DNA from: Comamonadaceae bacterium
Lineage (GTDB): Bacteria; Pseudomonadota; Gammaproteobacteria; Burkholderiales; Burkholderiaceae_C
Length of the DNA stretch: 9,925 nt
NCBI GenBank assembly: GCA_947460165.1
Contig: CANHKH010000081.1
Span: 1-9,925, forward strand
Direction: 5' to 3'
A model generated the notes under the pieces. It saw only the letters and a program-made list of their open reading frames with translations, was not told the DNA's origin and ran no database searches. The position numbers and the translations under genes were made by a program. This document shows, in pieces, positions 5,745 through 9,925 of the stretch. Within the stretch, counting starts at the first letter, position 1, and every line of letters starts with the position of its first letter.

Positions 5745-6728
5745 ATGACCACCCACCCATCCCGGCGCATTCTTATGGTGCTTGCAGCATGCGCATCTTT
5801 GGCAGCGGCGCCTCTGTCTGCGTCGGCGCAGGCCTTGCCTTCCAACCTGCGCATCGTCGTGCCGTTCTCCGCTGGTGGCGCCGCCGACACCTACGCACGG
5901 CTGATCGCACAGAAGTTGCAAGAAGGGGCTGCGGGCCGACAGGTGATCGTCGACAACAAGGTCGGTGGCGGCGGCGTCATCGGCAGTGATGCCGTGGCCA
6001 AGGGACCGGCCGATGGATCAACGCTGTTGATCGTGACCGTCGGTCACGCGGTGAATCCTTTCATCATGGGCAAATTGCCCTACGACACGCGCAAGGACTT
6101 TGTGCCTGTGGGCATGGTCGCTGCGGTGCCCAGCCTGATCGTGACCGGCCCTTTGTTCACAGGCAAGAACCTGGCCGATCTGCTGTCACAGGCCAAGGCC
6201 CAACCAGGCAAGCTGGAGTACGCCAGTTCGGGCACCGGCAGCACCAGCCACGTGTCGGCAGCCCTCATAGAGTCGCTTGCTGGCGTAGACATGCTGCACG
6301 TGCCCTACAAAGGTGCCGCACCCGCGCTGCAAGACGTGATGGGAGGCCGCATCGCCTTCACCGTGGACATCATCACCTCGTCGGTTCAGTTCGTAAAGTC
6401 GAACAAGCTGCGCGCGCTGGCAATCACCGGCGCCCGGCGTTCGCCATTGCTGCCCGATGTGCCCACCGCGGCGGAAGCCGGCCTGCCGGGCTACGAGTTC
6501 ACCGCCTGGTACATGCTGCTGGCGCCGGCCCGCACGCCAGCGGCCACGGTGGAGGCCTTGAACGCCGAGTTGCGGCGGATCGAGGCCCTGCCCGATTTTG
6601 CAGCTCGGCTGCGTGAATCTGGTGCCGAGACCGTCGTCTTTGACAGCCGGCAGTCCGCCGCTTTTCTGGATGCCGAGTTCGACAAGTGGTCGCGTGTGGT
6701 GAAGCAGCGCAACATCAAGGCCGAATGA
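5745..6728 (+). CDS. Bug/TctC-family periplasmic solute-binding protein (operon-associated)
   Basis: This is a 327-residue secreted binding protein. Residues 1-30 form a signal peptide (SRR, then hydrophobic ILMVLAACASLAAAPL, likely cleavage after SAQA). Family marks are LRIVVPFSAGGAADTYARLI at 35-54, VDNKVGGGGVIGSDAVAKGP at 69-88, LPYDTRKDFVPVG at 111-123, SSGTGSTSH at 161-169, LHVPYKGAAPALQDVMGG at 184-201 and LPDVPTAAEAGLPGYE at 236-251. The start at ATG 5745 is set by AGGAG at 5734-5738 with a 6-nt spacer. The frame is open further upstream to 5559, but that part covers the operator cluster and encodes nothing signal-like. It is the first gene of the unit and lies 46 bp before the PuuE-like enzyme, so it should capture that enzyme's substrate or a precursor. 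No TctAB permease is present in the window. Confidence 0.93.
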   Translation: MTTHPSRRILMVLAACASLAAAPLSASAQALPSNLRIVVPFSAGGAADTYARLIAQKLQEGAAGRQVIVDNKVGGGGVIGSDAVAKGPADGSTLLIVTVGHAVNPFIMGKLPYDTRKDFVPVGMVAAVPSLIVTGPLFTGKNLADLLSQAKAQPGKLEYASSGTGSTSHVSAALIESLAGVDMLHVPYKGAAPALQDVMGGRIAFTVDIITSSVQFVKSNKLRALAITGARRSPLLPDVPTAAEAGLPGYEFTAWYMLLAPARTPAATVEALNAELRRIEALPDFAARLRESGAETVVFDSRQSAAFLDAEFDKWSRVVKQRNIKAE

Positions 6729-6762
6729 AGCCTTTGCACGCCAGGGCCACCCCACTCTCTTC

Positions 6763-6768
6763 AGGGAG
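6763..6768 (+). promoter_or_regulatory. Shine-Dalgarno AGGGAG deciding a GTG start
   Basis: AGGGAG ends 6 nt before the GTG at 6775. The overlapping ATG at 6773 is followed at once by TGA and cannot be the start, so GTG is the initiation codon. Confidence 0.7.
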
Positions 6769-6774
6769 CAGCAT

Positions 6775-7647
6775 GTGAGAGATTTTCTGGGCTACGGCAC
6801 ACAGCTGCCGACCGTGCGCTGGCCGCAAGGCCGTCCGCTGGCGGTGTCTTTTGTCGTCAACTTTGAGGAAGGCGCCGAGTTCTCGGTGGCCGATGGTGAC
6901 AGCCACAACGAGGCCGTCTACGAGGTGATCGACCGCCAGTCAGGGGTGGACCCGTGCATAGACAGCCACTTTGAGTACGGCACCCGGGTGGGTTGGGGGC
7001 GGCTTGCCGGGTTGTTTGCGGCCCACCAGGCGCCGTTCACGCTGAGCGCCTGCGGCCGCGCGGTTGAACGCCTGCCTTGGCTGGCGCAAGATGCGGTGCA
7101 GCGTGGCCATGAGGTGTCGGGACACGGCTGGCGCTGGCAGACGGCGGCGGGCCTGAGCGAGGACGAGGAAAGGCAGGTCATTCAGCGCACCATGCAGGCC
7201 ATAGAGGCAGCCACCGGGCGCCGGCCAGTGGGTTGGCACACCCGCAGCAACAGCACGCCGAACACGCGGCGTTTGCTGGTGGAAAACGGCTTTATGTACG
7301 ACAGCGACGCCTATAACGACGACACGCCTTACTTTGTGGATGTGCAGGGCCACTCCCACCTGGTGCTGCCCTACGCCTTCGACACCAACGACATGCAGTT
7401 CCAGCACACGCAGCGCTTTGCCACCGGTCGGGAGTTCGCTGACTACGTCTGCGATGCCATGGACTGGCTGGTGCGCGAGGGCGAGAACGTGCCGCGAATG
7501 CTGTCGATTGGCCTGCACCTTCGGATGGTGGCGCGTCCCGGGCGAATCGGCGCGGTCGAACGCATCTTGCAGCATGCGCAACTGCGCGGCGTGTGGGTGG
7601 CCACGCGCGAGCAGATTGCGCGACACTGGCTGGCCCATGCCACCTGA
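6775..7647 (+). CDS. PuuE-like polysaccharide deacetylase-family amidohydrolase (allantoinase-type)
   Basis: This 290-residue cytoplasmic protein has no signal peptide. It has a NodB-type barrel but with the sequence marks of PuuE, an allantoinase recruited from this fold. These are FLGYGTQLPTVRWPQGRPLA near the N-terminus, VVNFEEGAE at 28-35 (Glu-Glu where sugar deacetylases have Asp-Asp), FEYGTRVGWGRL at 66-77, EVSGHGWRW at 113-121, GWHTRSNSTPNTRRL at 153-167, YDSDAYNDDTPYF at 175-187, LPYAFDTND at 198-206 and IGLHLRMVARPGR at 245-257. PuuE hydrolyses the hydantoin ring of allantoin; related proteins may act on other cyclic amides or ureides, so the exact substrate is open. Initiation is at GTG 6775 after AGGGAG. 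It lies between a binding protein and a regulator, overlapping the latter by 11 bp, which implies translational coupling. The partner racemase-like gene strengthens the ureide interpretation. Confidence 0.85.
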   Translation: MRDFLGYGTQLPTVRWPQGRPLAVSFVVNFEEGAEFSVADGDSHNEAVYEVIDRQSGVDPCIDSHFEYGTRVGWGRLAGLFAAHQAPFTLSACGRAVERLPWLAQDAVQRGHEVSGHGWRWQTAAGLSEDEERQVIQRTMQAIEAATGRRPVGWHTRSNSTPNTRRLLVENGFMYDSDAYNDDTPYFVDVQGHSHLVLPYAFDTNDMQFQHTQRFATGREFADYVCDAMDWLVREGENVPRMLSIGLHLRMVARPGRIGAVERILQHAQLRGVWVATREQIARHWLAHAT

Positions 7648-8365
7648 CGACGAAACCCTGCACCGCGTGCTGTCCGATGCGCTGCTCTCGGCACGCATTG
7701 CCCCCGGCGCGGCGCTGCGTGAGGTGGCCTTGTCAGAGGTCTTTGGCGTCAGCCGCGAACGCGTGCGCAAGGTGCTGCAGCGCCTGGGCGCCGAGCGGCT
7801 GCTGGAACTGATCCCTAACCGCGGCGCATTCGCTGCCGCCCCCACGCTCGACCAAGCGCGCGAGGTCTACGAGGCGAGGCGCATCCTGGAGGGCGGGATC
7901 GCCGGCTATTTGGCGCAGACGCTGGACGAGCCCACGACACGCGCCTTGGCCGCGCACATCGGCGCCGAGCAAAGGGCGGTCGAGCAGGGCGACCGAGCAG
8001 CATCGATCCGTCTGTCTGGTGAATTTCACCTGATGCTGGCGCGTGCCACGCGCAATGCGCTGGTGCTGGGCGAGTTGCAGCACCTGGTCAGCCGCACCTC
8101 GATGTTGGTGGCGCTGTTCGAGCCGGCGCGCGCCATGCGTTGTGCCTGCGAAGAGCATGGCGACATCCTCAGTGCGCTGAGCGCGGGCGACAGCAGCCGG
8201 GCGATGAAAGCCATGCAGCAGCACCTGGCACTCATAGAGACCAGGCTGCGACCCAACGCCGAACAGCCCTCAGGCGACGCCGTGGAGGTCATCCGGGCCG
8301 ACTGGGCTGCGCTGCAGGCGGCCCCCCAGCCAGCCAGCGGCCTGGCGCCCAAGGTCCGCCGATGA
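7637..8365 (+). CDS. GntR-family transcriptional regulator, FadR/FCD subgroup
   Basis: This is a 242-residue DNA-binding regulator. The N-terminal winged helix-turn-helix covers about residues 6-66, with PGAALREVALSEVFGVSRER as the recognition region and LIPNRGAFAAAP as the wing. The all-helical FCD ligand/effector domain spans about 75-200, with RRILEGGIAGYLA, EFHLMLARATRN, EEHGDILSAL and MQQHL motifs. The three histidines usually binding a metal are present (131, 174, 196). The aspartate normally found four residues before the first is Ser127, so metal use may differ. The ATG at 7637 overlaps the PuuE-like gene by 11 bp with no clear ribosome site, so translation is probably coupled. The stop overlaps the next ATG. 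The frame is open upstream to 7334, but that part is out-of-frame shadow of the enzyme gene. It probably acts on the palindromes at 5669-5699 and thereby on its own operon. Confidence 0.92.
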   Translation: MPPDDETLHRVLSDALLSARIAPGAALREVALSEVFGVSRERVRKVLQRLGAERLLELIPNRGAFAAAPTLDQAREVYEARRILEGGIAGYLAQTLDEPTTRALAAHIGAEQRAVEQGDRAASIRLSGEFHLMLARATRNALVLGELQHLVSRTSMLVALFEPARAMRCACEEHGDILSALSAGDSSRAMKAMQQHLALIETRLRPNAEQPSGDAVEVIRADWAALQAAPQPASGLAPKVRR

Positions 8366-9009
8366 CAAGGCGCGATCTGCTGGTGCTCAACCCCAACAGC
8401 ACGGCCTGGATGACCGATCGTGTCTGCGCCGCGCTGCAGAGCCATTTGGGCAAGAATTTCCTCTTGCATGCCTGCACTGTGGACGAAGGTCCGCCAGTCA
8501 TCGAGGGCCCCGAGACCTTTGAGCAGGGCGCACGGCTGGTCGCTAAGGCCTGCCAACAGGCACTGAGCCGCCACCCGGCGGTCAGTGCGGTTTTGCTGGC
8601 CTGCTTCGGCGACCCCGGGCTCGAAGCCTTGCGCGATCTGTGTGGCGACCGGCCGGTGCTGGGGCTGGCCGATTGCGCCATGGCCGACGCCGCAAGTCGG
8701 TATGGGCGTTTCGCCATCCTGACCTGCGGGCCGGACTGGGTTGACTTACTCAAACGCCGGGCAGCCGAGCTGGGCTACGCCAAAGCACTGGTGGGCGTCT
8801 GGGCACTTCCGGTCAATGGCCGCGAACTGGCTTTGGAGCCGCAGCGCTGGAAGGCGGCGCTGCAGACCGCAGCCGACGAGGCGCAGCGGGACGGCGCTCA
8901 AGCGCTCATCTTGGGCGGCGCGGCATTTGCCGGCTTGGAAATGGGCATCGAGTCGACTCTGCCGCAAGTCGATCCCCTGCAAGCGGCGGCCAACGCTCTT
9001 CAGCGCTGA
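8362..9009 (+). CDS. Asp/Glu/hydantoin racemase-family protein with a single catalytic cysteine
   Basis: This is a 215-residue cytoplasmic protein. LLVLNPNSTAWMTDRV at 6-21 is the typical N-terminal strand and phosphate/carboxylate-binding turn of hydantoin racemases and relatives. ACFGDPGLEALRDL at 80-93 carries the first catalytic cysteine (Cys81). RFAILTCGPDW at 116-126 is the domain-crossing motif. In two-cysteine racemases the second cysteine lies in 'vLGCagm'. Here the equivalent reads LILGGAAFAGL (182-192), so the position is Gly186. A cofactor-free two-base racemisation is therefore unlikely in its usual form. The protein may instead be an isomerase, a decarboxylase-like enzyme, or a racemase using another group. 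ATGA overlap with the GntR gene gives tight coupling. With the PuuE-like gene it recalls the allantoin racemase/allantoinase pairs of ureide catabolism. Confidence 0.85.
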   Translation: MTRRDLLVLNPNSTAWMTDRVCAALQSHLGKNFLLHACTVDEGPPVIEGPETFEQGARLVAKACQQALSRHPAVSAVLLACFGDPGLEALRDLCGDRPVLGLADCAMADAASRYGRFAILTCGPDWVDLLKRRAAELGYAKALVGVWALPVNGRELALEPQRWKAALQTAADEAQRDGAQALILGGAAFAGLEMGIESTLPQVDPLQAAANALQR

Positions 9010-9042
9010 GCGGGCTGCGGCCAGCTCCACAGCGCCTGGTGC

Positions 9043-9307
9043 ATGCGCCAGGCCACGCAAAAGGTCTGGGTCGACGATGTGCCGCGCCGCCTGGTCTGTG
9101 CGCGCAGCGCCCGGGATGTTGGTGGCGCCAGTGGCGCCAGTGCAGTCACCGCAGCAACAAAATCTGGGCGACATGCGCACTTGGCGAGACAAGCGCAGAG
9201 AGAACTTCACACCCGTCGAATTGCGCCTGCTCGACATGCTGTGGCCCGCCTTTGTCACCGCTCTGGCCCGTGCACGGGTTGAGGCCCTGAGGCCGTTCAC
9301 ATCCTGA
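9043..9307 (+). pseudogene. Probable remnant of a LuxR-type regulator (sensory domain end)
   Basis: In the frame ending at TGA 9305-9307, residues from about 9170 read GDMRTWRDKRRENFTPVEL, then RLLDMLWPAFVTALARAR. This resembles the linker just before the DNA-binding domain in LuxR-type regulators ('GdlRlWR....F...el.lLd.LaP.l..AL.rA'). The expected helix-turn-helix does not follow; the frame stops instead. Upstream coding-like sequence (MRQATQKVWVDDVPRRLVCA, from 9043) lies in a different frame, so at least one frameshift is present. The identification is a pattern judgement on a short piece and could be wrong. No ribosome site precedes it. Confidence 0.35.
9122..9142 (+). repeat. Short tandem repeat, GTGGCGCCA x2 plus GTG
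   Basis: The nonamer GTGGCGCCA occurs at 9122-9130 and 9131-9139, followed by GTG. Each unit contains the palindrome TGGCGCCA. In the degraded frame it encodes VAPVAPV. It probably arose by slippage in non-selected sequence. Confidence 0.5.
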
Positions 9308-9320
9308 ATTTTGAGGATGT
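9299..9320. repeat. Perfect 7-bp inverted repeat (ACATCCT/AGGATGT)
   Basis: Arms 9299-9305 and 9314-9320 flank the spacer GAATTTTG, 72 bp before the amidase start. The T-run is in the loop and not after the stem, so an intrinsic terminator is unlikely. It could be an operator for the amidase gene or a weak transcript-end hairpin. No regulator family could be matched. Confidence 0.45.
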
Positions 9321-9391
9321 TCTGCGGCATGGGGTCTGCCTAGGATGAAGACAGCGTCCAGCAGGGCGCTTCAACATCCAAGGAGACACTC

Positions 9392-9925
9392 ATGACCCCC
9401 AATTCATCACGGCGACAATTTTTCAAAAGCACAGGCGCTGTTTCGGCGGCTGCCATGTTGGGCGGCGTTGGCGCAGGCTTGACGGCTTGCGGTGGCGATT
9501 CAGCACCCGCCCCCACCTCTGAAGACCCCTTGCTGGCCTTGACCGCCACGCAGGTGGTGGCCAGCATCAAAAACGGCACGCTCAAAGCCGAGACCTACAT
9601 GGCCGCCATGATCGCCCGCGCCAAAGCGGCCAGCGGTCTGAATGCCATGATTTATTTGAACGAGGCTGAGGCCTTGAAGGCAGCCAAAGCCGTGGATGCG
9701 GCCAAAGCCGCTGGCACCCCTTTGGGCGCTTTGGCTGGCTTGCCCATTGTGGTCAAAGACAACATCAACACCAAAGACATGAAGACGACAGGCGGCACGC
9801 CCGTGCTGCGCAACCATCAACCCAAAAAGAATGCGCCCTCCTTGCAAAAACTCATCGATGCAGGTGCGATTGTGTTGGGCAAATCCAATCTTCACGAGTG
9901 GGCGTTTGGCATCACCAGCACCAAC
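9392..9925 (+). CDS. Amidase-signature-family enzyme with Tat/lipoprotein signal (3' truncated by window)
   Basis: The first 178 codons of an amidase-signature hydrolase are visible; family members usually exceed 450 residues. The N-terminus is SRRQFFKSTGAVSAAAMLGG, with twin arginines at 7-8 followed by a moderately hydrophobic stretch, pointing to Tat export. LTAC at 30-33 fits a lipobox, so Cys33 may be lipidated and the enzyme anchored outside the cytoplasm. The mature part starts a typical amidase fold, with LGALAGLPIVVKDNINTKDM at 111-130, where Lys122 is the catalytic lysine of the Ser-cisSer-Lys triad. GAIVLGKSNLHEWAFGITST follows at 158-177. The two catalytic serines would lie beyond the window. 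ATG 9392 has AAGGAGA at 9380-9386 with a 5-nt spacer. It is separated from the PuuE operon by remnant DNA, so it is probably transcribed on its own. Lysine AAA and leucine TTG codons are commoner than in neighbouring genes. Confidence 0.9.
   Translation, partial: MTPNSSRRQFFKSTGAVSAAAMLGGVGAGLTACGGDSAPAPTSEDPLLALTATQVVASIKNGTLKAETYMAAMIARAKAASGLNAMIYLNEAEALKAAKAVDAAKAAGTPLGALAGLPIVVKDNINTKDMKTTGGTPVLRNHQPKKNAPSLQKLIDAGAIVLGKSNLHEWAFGITSTN

Noticed and set aside
7334..7636. N-terminal extension of the GntR gene
   Set aside because: It runs out of frame through the PuuE-like gene; the winged-helix domain begins right after the ATG at 7637.
6940..7845. Open frame of 301 codons on the - strand
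   Set aside because: Antisense to the PuuE-like and GntR genes, with Arg/Ala/Ser-rich composition and no motif.
1..9925. CRISPR array, tRNA, rRNA, or a defence or phage cassette
   Set aside because: No regularly spaced repeats, cloverleaf-like sequences, rRNA motifs or defence-type proteins were seen apart from the ParE fragment.

Overview
The window looks like chromosomal DNA of a high-GC betaproteobacterium, most likely Burkholderiales (Comamonadaceae- or Alcaligenaceae-like). The main reason is the presence of two Bug/TctC-type periplasmic solute-binding proteins, a family strongly expanded in that group. They sit among small catabolic enzymes (flavin reductase-like, cupin, enolase-superfamily, PuuE-like and hydantoin-racemase-like proteins) and a GntR/FCD regulator. 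The assignment rests on family content and composition, not on a marker gene. No rRNA, tRNA or CRISPR array was seen.

Layout: 1-207 is the tail of an NTF2/SnoaL-like protein. It is followed on the + strand by a flavin reductase-family protein (295-921), a bicupin-like protein (945-1790) and a TctC-type binding protein (1887-2855). A mandelate racemase/muconate lactonizing-type enzyme (2874-3992) runs convergently on the - strand from a TTG start. It lacks the second lysine of the usual KxK motif.

From about 4003 to 5640 there is no intact gene. This island holds the C-terminal remnant of an IS91-type transposase (-), a ParE/RelE-type toxin fragment with a disrupted N-terminus (-), a decayed reading frame spread over three frames, and several perfect inverted repeats. 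It looks like an old insertion scar.

From 5650 a compact + strand unit begins. Two GTGCAC-centred palindromes lie 21 bp apart (two helical turns) just upstream of a second TctC-type protein (5745-6728). Next come a PuuE-like polysaccharide-deacetylase-fold amidohydrolase (6775-7647), a GntR/FCD regulator (7637-8365, overlapping by 11 bp) and an Asp/Glu/hydantoin racemase-family protein (8362-9009, ATGA overlap). The inferred role is uptake and ring opening of a cyclic ureide or amide (allantoin- or hydantoin-like), with the GntR protein regulating its own operon through the palindromes. The substrate is not established by the sequence.

Region 9010-9391 holds a frameshifted remnant resembling the regulatory domain of a LuxR-type protein, plus a perfect inverted repeat. 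A Tat-exported, probably lipid-anchored amidase-signature enzyme starts at 9392 and runs off the window end. Its codon use (more AAA and TTG) differs visibly from its neighbours.
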